DNA of 64,000 nucleotides from JAPPHA01 sp963662705 (lineage in GTDB: Bacteria > Pseudomonadota > Alphaproteobacteria > Rhodobacterales > Rhodobacteraceae), in contig OY759767.1 in NCBI GenBank assembly GCA_963662705.2, positions 5,456,001-5,520,000 of the forward strand. The letters run 5' to 3'. Of the stretch, positions 34,825 to 44,157 are shown piece after piece. A program made the position numbers and the translations under genes. Under the pieces are notes generated by a model. That model was given only the letters and a program-made list of their open reading frames with translations. It did not search any database and had not been told where the DNA came from. Within the stretch, counting starts at the first letter, position 1. Every line of letters starts with the position of its first letter.

Positions 34825-35790
34825 TCAACTGACGACGGTCACGTTGGTCGCGGTGGGCTGGCCCGTCTTGGGATTTCGTCCAATGTCAAATTCCACCCTG
34901 TCGCCAACCCTCAGGTCGTTGAATTTTTCGCGGGCGTCGACAACCCCGTCGAATTCCATCCAGGTCGCGTGAAAAAAGAGGTTCTCGTCACCATAGTCGG
35001 GCTTGATGAAACCAAAGTCGCGCCCGGCCGGAAGGTTGACGACGATGCCCGTAGCCCATTCGGCCTCGGTTTCCTCGCCATCCCCGTCGTCCAGGACATG
35101 TGGTTCCGTTCGACCGTGACCGTCTGCAACACCCTGAGGATTTTCGAAACTGACCCTCGGCTGTTCTTCCATGAAAATCTGGTTGATCAACCCGTCATCT
35201 TTCCGGGCTTCATCATCGACCAGGGATTGCATCATGACCGGATAGGGAACCGCGTCCAGGAGAGCCTGCGAAGTGCGCAGGGTCAGCATCCCGTCCGCGG
35301 ACTGCATGTCCCATGCCGTGACCATCACCTGGCAATCCAGAGCGTTCAGCCTTTCGACCAGGTGAACGAAGTCGCCGTCTCCGGTAATCAACACGATGAA
35401 GTTGGTCTTTCCGGAAACGGCCGCCCCGTAGGCATCGAGGGCCAGCAGGATGTCAACGCCGCGTGCACGCGCCCTACCGTCTTCAAAGGTCGCCACGGGA
35501 ATGAAGTGCGTCATCACTCTCGCCTTCATCAGCGCATCTTCGAATTTTCGTTCCCCGAGGAGCTTTCCGCGCTTTTCGACTTCTTCAGCTGAAAACCGGC
35601 CGCGATAGTAGTGCGCTTCCACGATCTGGCAAAACCGGGGTGCGACTCCGGTTTGACGGGCCACCTCGTGGCGAAGAAAGTCGTGAAATCCCGCGATCGA
35701 GATCCGGGCTCTTCGCTGATGGTGATAACGATAGAAGTTGCTGACACGCGCAAAATAACTCCCGTCGTAAAACAAGCCAATTCGCATCAT
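34825..35790 (-). CDS. NYN-domain nuclease-like protein with C-terminal cold-shock domain
   Basis: A 321-residue protein. Residues 1-165 form a NYN/PIN-like domain (MRIGLFYDGSYFARVSNFY, then KARGVDILLALDAYGAA-type and VLITGDGDFVHLVERLNAL segments) with the acidic residues of this RNase-like fold. A linker rich in Asp/Glu follows (about 215-250). Residues about 252-321 are a cold-shock domain: TGIVVNLPAGRDFGFIKPDY, then ENLFFHATWMEFDG and VGDRVEFDIGRNPKTGQP. RNA binding plus RNA cleavage is the natural inference; no target is known. The start is the ATG at 35790, with GGGAGAAAG seven bases ahead. Confidence 0.85.
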   Translation of the reverse strand: MMRIGLFYDGSYFARVSNFYRYHHQRRARISIAGFHDFLRHEVARQTGVAPRFCQIVEAHYYRGRFSAEEVEKRGKLLGERKFEDALMKARVMTHFIPVATFEDGRARARGVDILLALDAYGAAVSGKTNFIVLITGDGDFVHLVERLNALDCQVMVTAWDMQSADGMLTLRTSQALLDAVPYPVMMQSLVDDEARKDDGLINQIFMEEQPRVSFENPQGVADGHGRTEPHVLDDGDGEETEAEWATGIVVNLPAGRDFGFIKPDYGDENLFFHATWMEFDGVVDAREKFNDLRVGDRVEFDIGRNPKTGQPTATNVTVVS

Positions 35791-36565
35791 GGTCTTTCTC
35801 CCGAACATAAAGGGGCGGGATCGCTGCTTCGGCTTCCGCGGATCGGTTCTTCCGCCGGCGAACGCCGTCAATTGCCCCTTTCGGATGCCTTATTCCCTAA
35901 TTCAATTCCCTGAACGCGGATCGGCAGTCCCCGGCAAAGGGATTCCCGATCACCGATCCCTCCGGTTGATGCACCCGTGACGCTTGTGCAAGGCATCCCT
36001 GTATCATCGTATCATTGTTTCACGAATTCGGTCACCGCGCGCGGTGGTGATCGGCCATCCTTCAGGATTGCCCGCAAATTTCTGATTCTGTCTCGCCTGA
36101 TATATGCACGTATACACCTGACCGACACGACGGCAGACCGACTCGCAAGTCCATTTCCCTGTCTCCCTTGTGCCTGTTGCGGGGATTGTCAAGCAATAGC
36201 CTGCCGGTCCCGCACGATTAGACCCGCACGGGGCAATCGTTTCGATGCCCGGCAACGTACCAGACCAGCAGGTTTTTCCGCAGCCAGCCGCGGAATCTCC
36301 CCCGGCCGGCGAATTGTCCGTCCGTTCCATGAAAGCCGCGCAGAAGACAAGAACCCGCAGGCGCAATTCGTGGCACCGGCCCGCCGCATTGCTGCACCGT
36401 TTTGCCGCACCCGTTTTACCCTCAGCCTTTTTCGTTGTGCCGTGGCCGGCGTCTGAACCGCGGGCACCGGCGCATCGGGAAACCGCTTCGCCGGCACAAG
36501 AGCGTTTGCGCCGGGGACCTTGTCGGCATATTGACTGCGCTGCCAAACCGGGAAGGGAGCACATC
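35791..36565. other. Long intergenic region, no gene seen
   Basis: 775 bases between two divergent genes. AAAGGGGC near 35810 and GCCCCTTT near 35874 form a wide inverted repeat upstream of the NYN gene. The right half is open in several frames, continuous with the AbrB-family gene, but shows no family-like sequence. It probably holds both promoters. Confidence 0.4.
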
Positions 36566-37588
36566 TTGTTGACTCGCCAACGCCTGCGGGCGCTGCTTGC
36601 ATCTGCCGCGGGCGCAGCGACCTTCCTGGTTCTCGGAATGCCGTTGCCTCTCCTGCTGGGGCCGATGGCCGGCTGCCTCGTCGTGTCACTGGCCGGATTG
36701 CGCCTGAAGGATTTCGGTCAGTTCGGCATTTTTATCCGTACGTTTCTGGGCGTCGTAATCGGAACAACCTTTACGCCGGAAATTGTCGCCGACATTCCGG
36801 ACATGGCAAGGTCACTCGTTCTCATCCCGCCATTCATCCTGGTGATCGGTCTAACCGGGTATCTGCTTTTCAGGCGAATCGGGTTCGATCGGCAAACGGC
36901 TTTCTACGCCGCGATGCCGGGAGGCCTCCAGGACATGCTGATTCTTGGCGAGCAGGCGGGCGGAAACGTGCGGGCGATGTCGCTCATTCACGCGACGCGG
37001 GTCCTGGTGATCTTCTCCCTGGTACCGTTTGCGATCACGTTGTTCTGGGGACTGGACCTGAACCGCCCGCCGGGCAAACCGGCCATTGACATTCCATTTC
37101 ACGAAATCGCGATCATGATCCTTGCCGGGATCGGAGGCTGGCAGATCGCTGCCCGCATCGGTATTCCCGGATCTTCGTTTATCGGCCCGTTGATTCTCAC
37201 TGCGTGCTGTACGCTGGCCGGATTGATCAACTCGCGGCCTCCGGCCGAAATGATCCTGATCGCCCAGTTCGTCATCGGATTGGCAGTCGGGGCCAGGTAT
37301 TCGGGAATAACGGCCCAAGAGTTGCGGAAATACGTGGTGGCCGGCGTCGCATACACCGCGATCATCAGTGTCCTGAGCGTGACATTGGTTTTCATTGTTG
37401 TTCGCACACTGGGCCTGGAGCCGCTGGACGCGTTGCTTTCGTTCCTGCCCGGCGGACAACCGGAGATGGCAGTCATTGCACTCGCCGCCGGTGCCGACAT
37501 CGCGTTCGTGGCAACCCACCACATCCTGCGGATGCTGCTCGTCATCCTGTTTGCCCAGGCCTTTTCCGGATGGTTGCAACGGCATTGA
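36566..37588 (+). CDS. AbrB-family integral membrane protein
   Basis: A membrane protein of about 340 residues with some 9-10 hydrophobic segments arranged as two repeats: LGMPLPLLLGPMAGCLVVSL early and GIPGSSFIGPLILTACCTLA later, each followed by a long hydrophobic run. MPGGLQDMLILGE and FLPGGQPEMAVIAL are the paired conserved loops. This matches the AbrB/AidB-regulator duplicated family, sometimes labelled ammonia monooxygenase; transport is suspected but unproven. The best start is a TTG at 36566 (or 36569), because GAAGGGAGC lies upstream and the family N-terminus begins here. The frame remains open to 36245 without support. Confidence 0.85.
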   Translation: MLTRQRLRALLASAAGAATFLVLGMPLPLLLGPMAGCLVVSLAGLRLKDFGQFGIFIRTFLGVVIGTTFTPEIVADIPDMARSLVLIPPFILVIGLTGYLLFRRIGFDRQTAFYAAMPGGLQDMLILGEQAGGNVRAMSLIHATRVLVIFSLVPFAITLFWGLDLNRPPGKPAIDIPFHEIAIMILAGIGGWQIAARIGIPGSSFIGPLILTACCTLAGLINSRPPAEMILIAQFVIGLAVGARYSGITAQELRKYVVAGVAYTAIISVLSVTLVFIVVRTLGLEPLDALLSFLPGGQPEMAVIALAAGADIAFVATHHILRMLLVILFAQAFSGWLQRH

Positions 37589-37791
37589 CGGGCGGCGCGG
37601 CGGCACTTGCGGTTTCAAGTGCCCCGGATTCATCAATATTCCGAAAAGGTATCGCCACCGCCGAATTTCGGGTGCATGGCGAGCCAACCGGGGCATGACC
37701 CGGGGATCGGACGCCTCTCGAAAAGTTCAAACTCTTCGAGATTTGACCTCCGTTCTCCCGGGCAGCGCAGCCAGCCGGAGAAGTCGTGGCG

Positions 37792-38001
37792 CTATTCAGC
37801 GAGAGTGAGGTTCTCGGCGGACATCTTTCCGTTCCTTCCGGGAACGAGTTCGTAGGACACCTTCTGTCCTTCGTTCAACGTGGACAGGCCGGCCCGCTCG
37901 ACGGCGCTGATGTGGACGAATGCGTCCCTGGAGCCATCCTCTGGCTGAATGAAACCGTATCCCTTGGCTTGGTTGAACCACTTGACTGTACCGGTGGGCA
38001 T
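37792..38001 (-). CDS. cspA: Cold-shock protein, CspA family
   Basis: A 69-residue single cold-shock domain that binds single-stranded RNA/DNA. RNP1 is KGYGFIQPE and RNP2 is DAFVHISAVE, both with the aromatic residues intact. The N-terminus is MPTGTVKWFNQAKG. I start at the ATG at 38001 because AAGGAAG precedes it; an in-frame ATG seven codons upstream is less likely. It is convergent with the AbrB-family gene. Confidence 0.95.
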   Translation of the reverse strand: MPTGTVKWFNQAKGYGFIQPEDGSRDAFVHISAVERAGLSTLNEGQKVSYELVPGRNGKMSAENLTLAE

Positions 38002-38470
38002 GATCACTTCCTTTTGCGGCATTTCGGTTGAAACACCGCCCTATGCGGCATTCCCTGATGACGTTTTCAATGTCGGGGAAGAAACCTGGCCGCCCGCTCG
38101 CGCGGACACATAGGTCAGGTACATCGACTTGGTAACGCAGTCGCGCAAATACACGAAAATTCCAAATATGCAAATTGCTGGATTAGTTTATTGGTTTGGG
38201 CAACCAGGTCGACGCGGCGTCGCCAAAGGTTCTCGTGGAGGCGACCAGACGCAACATTGGCCGCGTATTCCTGGACATTTGCAGGGATGCAAGAAATGCC
38301 ACGCGGGCCAATTGCCCGTTCTCTTGCGGCTCAACGCGAAGGAACGGCTTCATTTCAGGCGCCCGAATGGTCAAGTGAATTGTTCGCAGAATGGCAGGCG
38401 CGACAGCGACAGGCTTGTTGAATGTCCTTTGGGGACAGGCTAACCGAAATCGCCAACAGGGATGCGCTTC
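38002..38470. other. Intergenic, no gene seen
   Basis: The region between cspA and the amidotransferase remnant, which are divergent. It should contain the cspA leader and promoter. Short frames exist but none looks like a protein family. An A/T-rich patch at about 38145-38200 may carry promoter elements. Confidence 0.4.
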
Positions 38471-39015
38471 ATGTGTGGAATTGCAGGCAGGATTCTTGCC
38501 GAGCCGGGCAGGATCGGTCATGACCTGGTCGAATTGATGGATGCCCAGGCGCACCGGGGCGCGGACTCGACCGGATTCGCGCTCTACGGACCGTCACTGG
38601 AGTCCGAATATGTCGTTCGCGCTGTCGGGTTCGACCGGTCACGGCTCGGACGTGACCTCGACGGCTCGATCACGATCGTGCGGGACTTCGGATCCGATAT
38701 CGTCGAAGACCCGACATATGACGATGCGCGCAGCCGGCATGTTTCCGTCAGGTTCGAGGTCAGGGAAATCGACGACGTCGCCTCGTGGTCGGAAGATCGC
38801 TCGAAATCGTCAAGGATACCGGAACCGCGGAAGACGTGGCCAGGAAACACGGTGTACGGGAGTTTCTCGGAACCCACGGCCTGGGCGACGCACGGCTCGC
38901 AACGAAATCCTCTTTCGTGCCGACCGCCGGCCATCCTTTCTGGGTGCGCCCGTTCCCCGATGTGGCCATTGTCCATAATGGCCAGATACATACTCATACA
39001 AAAACCGGAAAATAA
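38471..39015 (+). pseudogene. Class II glutamine amidotransferase (GlxB/MgsA-like), truncated remnant
   Basis: The N-terminus MCGIAGRILAEPGRIGHDLV carries the Cys2 nucleophile of Ntn-type glutamine amidotransferases, followed by MDAQAHRGADSTGFALYG. This is the pattern of the stand-alone amidotransferase subunit of GlxBCD or N-methylglutamate synthase systems. After about 103 codons (near 38780) the frame shifts, and the neighbouring frame continues GTHGLGDARLATKSS, then VAIVHNGQI, all family-like. It then ends abruptly in a non-family tail at 39015, where an IS630 scrap begins. The C-terminal half is absent, so no working enzyme is expected. Confidence 0.85.
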
Positions 39016-39133
39016 TCACACACCCGGCGCGGCGTGCTGGACGGGTCGAGCCGTCGGTGTGGTGACCAGTTTTGCCCAGCTTCGCTTGCCGAGTGAAGCG
39101 ATCCGGCCTGGCGTGCGGGCGAAGTCATTCACA

Positions 39134-39325
39134 TCAAACCTCCTCGACCCTGTCTTTCACGACCTCGGTCGTGGCGAAGACCTGGTTGGCAAAATTGCCC
39201 TGCTTGAGGAACTGGAACACGGTCTCGACCGGGTTCAGTTCCGGACTGTACGGCGGCAGGCGCAACAGCGACACGTTGTCCGGTATCTCAAGGCTCTTCG
39301 AACGGTGCCATCATTGTCACACGGG
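39134..39325 (-). pseudogene. IS630-family transposase, C-terminal fragment
   Basis: Read on the minus strand from about 39325 to the stop at 39134, the sequence gives WHRSKSLEIPDNVSLLRLPP, then YSPELNPVETVFQFLKQGN and a regular end. This is the last third of an IS630-type DDE transposase, including the catalytic Glu region LNPVE. The N-terminal two thirds are gone. The fragment lies immediately after the truncation point of the amidotransferase gene; bases 39016-39133 are probably the element's end. Confidence 0.85.
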
Positions 39326-39365
39326 GCTTTGTTCGGTCGGAATCACCGCGCGGGACCCTGATCTC

Positions 39366-39571
39366 GAGACCCGGTTGGCGTCCCCGGAGCGGCCGAGCGG
39401 GTGGACCGCTTTTTGACGGCCACGACCATGGAAATCACCTTGCTCGGAAAATCCTGCGGAGAATCCAAGGTCGAGAATCTTGAAGTCAAAGACTTGCGGG
39501 CGCTGTCACTCGAGGCATCGGCATTCACTGGAATGCTGCTCGCGGGATTTGACAGGCCCTTCTCCTGGTGA
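39366..39571 (+). other. Short protein-like open segment, unidentified
   Basis: One frame is open here after a stop at 39360 and reads VGVPGAAERVDRFLTATTME, then ITLLGKSCGESKVENLEVKD and a hydrophobic end (LSLEASAFTGMLLAGFDRP) before TGA. An ATG at 39428 could start a 47-residue peptide. It may be the 3' scrap of a gene removed by the IS630-linked rearrangement. I recognise no family. Confidence 0.2.
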
Positions 39572-39658
39572 CAGATCAGGACCGGCCGTCGGGATTGCGG
39601 TACAATCCGTTTGACTTGACGATATTGTAAACGCCGGATTCGGGATGCCCTGCCGTGG

Positions 39659-40825
39659 TCACCGGCCCGAAGGCGAATCCGCCACCGACAGTTCCGACCT
39701 TTTGCCAACCTTGAAACGTTTCGGGGTGCCGCACTCCCGCATTGCCACACCGGCAGCAAACTCCCCGACAACCGGTCCGTGCTTGTACAGGTGCCCAGAG
39801 CACCCGCCGACCACGAGAACGTCACTGTGCCAGGGATGAAAATCCAGGATAAAATGCGTGTCAGGCGTCGCCGTGATCTGGCATGCCTTCTGGTCGACGG
39901 CCCGTTGTCCGACCAATCCGGGGAAACGGTGCCTGACGTACTGGCGCGTCCGGTGAAATGCCGAATCGTCGACGACACGCTCATCATCATCGAGGTCAAT
40001 CACCGTATCCGCCCATGCGATTGCCGCCTTGACACCGGAGCCTTCGACCGATGGCGTCCCGTAACCGCCGTACCCGTGATCAACCCAGCAAGGCATCCTG
40101 GAAGCATCGAACTCCGTTTCACAGTCAGGTGTCGACGTATAGACAATGTCCTGCCTGACGACCTTGACGATCGGCTTGACCGACCGCGGGAATAACCCAC
40201 CCAGCCAAGGACCTGCGGCGACCACGACAATGTCTGCCTCGAGCGGTTTTCCGTCGAGAAACAGTTGCTCGTCAGTGTCGGTCTCGACCCGCCCCCGAAC
40301 AAGTCGCCCGCCTTCTCTCTGGAACAGCCCAACCGTCTGAACGAGCCCTCTCTTGGCCATCAGGAGGCCTGACTCGGTCTCCAGGATGCCATATTCGATA
40401 TCGTGGCAGCAAAACTGCGGAAAACGCTTCTCCAATTCACCGGAACCAAGCCGGAAATGAGGGACGCCCATCTTTTCGAAGGTGACCAGCGTTTCGTCTT
40501 CCCAGGCCGTGTGATTCCTTCCTGCCAGAATCAGGGCGCCGCACTGAACGAACAGGGTGCAGTTCATTTCCTCCTGGAGTTCCAACCATCTGAGCCGGGC
40601 CTCCCGGGCCCATCCGGTATAAAATTCATCCCGCCCGTGAATCATGCGCAGGATTCTTGTCACGTCCGATGAAGACGCCCGCACATGCCCCGGTTCCCAC
40701 CGGTCGATCAGTGTCGTCGAACAGCCCTTCCTGAGCAGCGCCAGCGCGGTCATCGCTCCGGCAATGCCGGCCCCGACAACAACGGCTTCAGGTCTGTCGC
40801 TCGGTCCTGTCCGCTGCCGCTTCAT
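39659..40825 (-). CDS. FAD-dependent amine oxidase (monomeric sarcosine oxidase/MTOX-like)
   Basis: A 388-residue DAO-family flavoprotein. The Rossmann motif VVVGAGIAGAMTALALLRKG is at about residues 14-33, and ASSSDVTRILRMIHG (about 50-65) matches the FAD-contacting region of monomeric sarcosine oxidase and N-methyltryptophan oxidase. VVVAAGPW and the C-terminal VLVVGGCSGHLYKHGPVVGE complete the FAD site; the usual SGHGFK-type motif is here SGHLYK. In the nearest families a Cys in the C-terminal half carries covalent FAD, and GGCSGH may supply it. The substrate is likely an N-methylated amino acid. The start is the ATG at 40825; longer options exist to 40948. It is divergent from the GS remnant. 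Confidence 0.88.
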   Translation of the reverse strand: MKRQRTGPSDRPEAVVVGAGIAGAMTALALLRKGCSTTLIDRWEPGHVRASSSDVTRILRMIHGRDEFYTGWAREARLRWLELQEEMNCTLFVQCGALILAGRNHTAWEDETLVTFEKMGVPHFRLGSGELEKRFPQFCCHDIEYGILETESGLLMAKRGLVQTVGLFQREGGRLVRGRVETDTDEQLFLDGKPLEADIVVVAAGPWLGGLFPRSVKPIVKVVRQDIVYTSTPDCETEFDASRMPCWVDHGYGGYGTPSVEGSGVKAAIAWADTVIDLDDDERVVDDSAFHRTRQYVRHRFPGLVGQRAVDQKACQITATPDTHFILDFHPWHSDVLVVGGCSGHLYKHGPVVGEFAAGVAMRECGTPKRFKVGKRSELSVADSPSGR

Positions 40826-41115
40826 TACAGATTCCGCTTGTAATGCACTGCCGTTCGGTATCCATTGCCTGTCACTCAAGGTCATGAATGGACGCTGATA
40901 TCTCCGGTCGTCAATCGGAAAGATTTCGAATACCGCTGCACGGCGCAAGGGTTTTCAACGACCTGACAAATGTCCGTGGTGACAATGCGCGTCAACGCGC
41001 GGATGGGCCTGGTTCGATAAACCGGCTGCGTTGTTCCGCCCCGGCGGAACGGCATTTGATACAGCGAACACTGTACCCGGCGAGGATGCAGGGAGGGACA
41101 AGGAATGATGACAGG

Positions 41116-41385
41116 ATGAACACGACGACAACGGAACTCCCGGCAGGGATCAAGACTGTTGCCATTGGCATTGGCGACCTGAACGGAAACATGCGCGGGA
41201 AACGCGTAACCGCCGAGAACTGGAAGCGTGCAAAGGAATCCGGCGTCGCCGCTTCGATCGCCGTGTTTGCCTGCGACACGGTCAGCGACGTCTGGGATAA
41301 TCCGTATGTGAACATGGACAACGGGTATACCGGCATGCACCTGTTCCCGGCTTCCCCGGTTCGGGCCGTTCCCTGGGAATACGGG
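41116..41385 (+). pseudogene. Glutamine synthetase-family protein, N-terminal fragment
   Basis: The first 90 codons read as the beta-grasp domain of a GS-like gamma-glutamyl ligase: IGIGDLNGNMRGKRVTAENW, then SIAVFACDTVSDVWDNPYVN and PASPVRAVPWEYG. This is closest in style to PuuA/GlnT-type proteins. The match stops at the Gly near 41385 and the next bases, in another frame, encode the end of a LivG ATPase. The catalytic domain is missing, so this is a relic of a deletion that joined two genes. Confidence 0.82.
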
Positions 41386-41386
41386 T

Positions 41387-41623
41387 GCGCTTTTCGACGA
41401 GGTCTTCGCCGGCCTGACTTACGGGGAAATCGCACAGTTGACCGAACTGCTTCTCCGAAAACGGGAAAATGGCATCAGTTTCCTGATCGTCAGCCATGAC
41501 CTGAAGTCGCTTCGTCCGCTCGTTGACCGCCTTGTCGTCATGTCATTCGGCGAAGTGATCGCTGAAGGGTCTTTCGATGGCGTTCTGTCGGACGAACGTG
41601 TCAGGGACGCCTATCTCGGATAG
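41387..41623 (+). pseudogene. livG: Branched-chain amino-acid ABC ATPase (LivG-type), C-terminal fragment
   Basis: The frame opens in the middle of an ATPase domain: ALFDEVFAGLTYGEIAQL is the Walker B and D-loop region, followed by LIVSHDLKSLRPLVDRLVVM with the switch His and FGEVIAEGSFDGVLSD up to the stop. Walker A, Q-loop and signature are absent. The first GTG/ATG-like codon (41438) would give only a 61-residue piece. livF follows by 18 bp, the normal livG-livF order, so the livG 5' part and whatever preceded it were deleted. Confidence 0.85.
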
Positions 41624-41641
41624 CGGGGCGGGATCATCGGA

Positions 41642-42385
41642 ATGGCGTTGCTCGAAATCAGCGATCTCGAAGCCTATTACGGCAAGGCTTGCTCGCTCCG
41701 TGGCGTTTCGCTCACCGTCGAGCCCGGGTCGACCACCGCGATCATCGGGCCGAACGGCGCCGGGAAGTCCACGCTACTCGACGCCATTCCCGGACTCGTC
41801 GGTATTCGCGGGGGAATTCGATTCGATCAGGAAGACCTTTGCGGCAAGCCACCGCAGGCCCGGGTCCGGGCGGGCATTGGCCATGCACCTGAACGCGGAC
41901 ACCTGTTCCCGTATCTCGGCGTCCGCGACAACCTTCTGGTGGGTGCCTACACGGCACCGGGCGACGCCGAGCGAATCCTCGAAATCGTTTACGACCTGTT
42001 TCCGGTACTCAGGAACCGGCAAACCCGGGAAACGCGTACGCAGAGTGGTGGCGAGCGGCAAATGGTCTCGCTCGGCCGTGCCCTCATGCCGAGCCCGCGG
42101 CTCCTCATTGTCGACGAGCCGACGATCCTGGCGCCGAAGGTGTGCCAGGACATCTCGGACGCACTCGTCCGCATGAATAGGACCTATGACCTGACAATTC
42201 TCCTGACCGAACAGAATGTCAATTTCGCGCTGCATCTCGCCCGGACCATCCACGTGCTGGAGACGGGCGAAATCCGGCTGAGCGGAACGGCGGACCAGCT
42301 GCGTGACAATGCGCATGTCAGGAAGGCGTATTTCGGCGGCTCTGCCAACACCACCCGGAACAAGGGGGATTCCGATGGAATATGA
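41642..42385 (+). CDS. livF: Branched-chain amino-acid-type ABC transporter ATPase (LivF)
   Basis: A 247-residue ATPase of the HAAT (Liv) family. Walker A is IIGPNGAGKST (residues 34-44), the LivF-like GIGHAPERGHLFPYLGVRDN is near 80, the signature is QSGGERQMVSLGRALM and Walker B is RLLIVDEP. Two departures: the signature begins QSGGE instead of LSGGE, and the D-loop reads DEPTILAPK, one residue shorter than the usual DEPSxGLAP. The C-terminus is ordinary. No permease or binding protein is left next to it. The downstream TPR gene starts within its last 11 bases, so the two are cotranslated. It may serve a transporter encoded elsewhere or be decaying. Confidence 0.88.
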   Translation: MALLEISDLEAYYGKACSLRGVSLTVEPGSTTAIIGPNGAGKSTLLDAIPGLVGIRGGIRFDQEDLCGKPPQARVRAGIGHAPERGHLFPYLGVRDNLLVGAYTAPGDAERILEIVYDLFPVLRNRQTRETRTQSGGERQMVSLGRALMPSPRLLIVDEPTILAPKVCQDISDALVRMNRTYDLTILLTEQNVNFALHLARTIHVLETGEIRLSGTADQLRDNAHVRKAYFGGSANTTRNKGDSDGI

Positions 42386-44036
42386 GTTCGATCTCGGGAC
42401 GTTGGGGCGCCCGATAACCACATCCTCGCCCGAAGCCCAGGCATGGTTCGACAGGGGGCTCGCCTGGACCTACGGATTCAATCACGAAGAGGCCATCGCG
42501 TGTTTTCGAAGGGCTGCTTCTGCGGACCCGAACTGCGCAATGGCCTATTGGGGAATCTCCTACGCGGCGGGTCCCAACTACAACAAGCCCTGGGAGGCTT
42601 TCGATGCGGACGAAGCCGCCGAAGCGGTTGCAGAGGCGCATCGGACCGCGCGTCGAGCGCTGGAACTCGCTCCCGGCTGCACATCGGTGGAGCAAGACCT
42701 GATCGACGCACTTCAGCAGCGCTACCCGTCGGACGCGCCCGCGGAGGACATGTGCCCATGGAACGACGCCTATGCTGCTGCGATGAGAAGCGTCAACGCC
42801 AGGAACCCTAACGACGCCGACGTCGGGGCCCTTTTCGCCGAAGCACTGATGAACCGGACACCCTGGGCATTGTGGGACCTGAAAACCGGTGAAATCCCTG
42901 CGGATGCCGACACGGCCGAGGCGCGGGACGTTCTCGAACGCGCCATGGGGCGGATCGCGGATTCAGGTGAAAGCCCGCACCCGGGCCTGCTGCACATGTT
43001 TATTCACCTGATGGAGATGTCGCCTTTTCCCGAAAAGGCGCTTCCCGCCTGCGACCAGCTCCGCGGCCTGGTTCCGGATGCCGGTCACCTGCAGCACATG
43101 CCGACGCACATTGACGTCCTGTGCGGTGACTACATGTCGGTGATCACGTCGAACGAGGAGGCGATCGAAGCGGACAGGCGGTTCCTGGAGTCTTCGGGTC
43201 CGATCAATTTCTACACTCTGTACAGGTGCCATAACTATCACTTCAAGGTCTACGGCGCGATGTTTCTCGGCCATTACGAAGCGGCGATCACCACCTCCGA
43301 GGAGATGAACGGCACGCTGCCCGAAGAACTCTTGCGAACACAGTCTCCACCCATGGCGGACTGGCTCGAGGGATTCGTTCCGATCAAGCAGCATGTGCTC
43401 GTCCGTTTCGGCAAGTGGACCGACATCATCAAGCAGGACCTGCCGCGTGACCAGGAGCTCTACTGCGTGACGACCGCAACGATGAGATATGCCCGGGCAG
43501 TTGCCCACGCTTCCCTCCGCCAGACCGGCGAGGCCGAGCGGGAGGCGGAAGCCTTTGACGCCGCCCTGGCCGCGGTCCCCGACTCCCGGTACCTATTCAA
43601 CAACTCCTGCCGGGACATTCTTGCCGTCGCCCGCGAAATGATGCTCGGTGAGATCCAGTACCGGCTGGGTGATATCGATGAAGGGTTCGCCCATCTTCGC
43701 GCCGCCGTCGAACTCGATGACGGCCTTCCCTACGATGAACCCTGGGGATGGATGCAACCGGTGCGCCATGCCCTCGGCGCACTGCTGCTCGAACAGGGGC
43801 GGGTCAAGGAAGCCGAAGCCGTGTACCGCGCCGACCTCGGTTTTGACCGTACGCTTCGCCGGGCCTGTCAGCATCCGGACAATGTCTGGAGTCTGAGCGG
43901 GTACCACGAATGTCTCGAGCGGCTCGGGAAACGCGATCTCGCCGCCATCGTTCGCCAAAGACTCGAGCTTGCACGCGCGCGGGCAGATGTGCCCGTCAAG
44001 GCATCGTGTTTCTGCCGCCTCAATGCCGACCACTGA
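42375..44036 (+). CDS. Tetratricopeptide-repeat protein
   Basis: A 553-residue soluble protein made of TPR-like helical pairs. The N-terminal pattern AQAWFDRGLAWTYGFNHEEA, then CFRRAASADPNCAMAYWGIS, is typical of a widespread family of TPR proteins of unknown function. PHPGLLHMFIHLMEMS and LQHMPTHIDVLCGDYMSV carry conserved His residues. Later repeats include LGDIDEGFAHLRAAVELDDG and LLEQGRVKEAEAVYRADLGF. No signal peptide is seen. The ATG at 42375 is preceded by AAGGGGGA and lies inside the livF 3' end. The next gene is a FAD amine oxidase, so a link to amine or amino-acid use is possible, but no function can be given. Confidence 0.85.
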   Translation: MEYEFDLGTLGRPITTSSPEAQAWFDRGLAWTYGFNHEEAIACFRRAASADPNCAMAYWGISYAAGPNYNKPWEAFDADEAAEAVAEAHRTARRALELAPGCTSVEQDLIDALQQRYPSDAPAEDMCPWNDAYAAAMRSVNARNPNDADVGALFAEALMNRTPWALWDLKTGEIPADADTAEARDVLERAMGRIADSGESPHPGLLHMFIHLMEMSPFPEKALPACDQLRGLVPDAGHLQHMPTHIDVLCGDYMSVITSNEEAIEADRRFLESSGPINFYTLYRCHNYHFKVYGAMFLGHYEAAITTSEEMNGTLPEELLRTQSPPMADWLEGFVPIKQHVLVRFGKWTDIIKQDLPRDQELYCVTTATMRYARAVAHASLRQTGEAEREAEAFDAALAAVPDSRYLFNNSCRDILAVAREMMLGEIQYRLGDIDEGFAHLRAAVELDDGLPYDEPWGWMQPVRHALGALLLEQGRVKEAEAVYRADLGFDRTLRRACQHPDNVWSLSGYHECLERLGKRDLAAIVRQRLELARARADVPVKASCFCRLNADH

Positions 44037-44157
44037 TCGAAAGCGCGCGCGCCCGAACCAGAACGGGCGCCTGCATCGGCTTCACCCGTCTCGGGAGTGC
44101 GGCTCCAATGGCGCGGTCGGTGGTGCGCCGCCGTCCTGCTCGCGAGGATGAACTTCG

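Noticed and set aside
36004..36689. Minus-strand frames of 166-186 codons upstream of the AbrB-family gene
   Set aside because: They are Arg/Ala/Gly-rich shadow frames without family features, and the plus-strand membrane gene explains the right part.
37716..37741. TCTCGAA...TTCGAGA hairpin between the AbrB-family gene and cspA
   Set aside because: The stem is only 7 bp with a 12-base loop and no T-run on either strand, so I do not call it a terminator.
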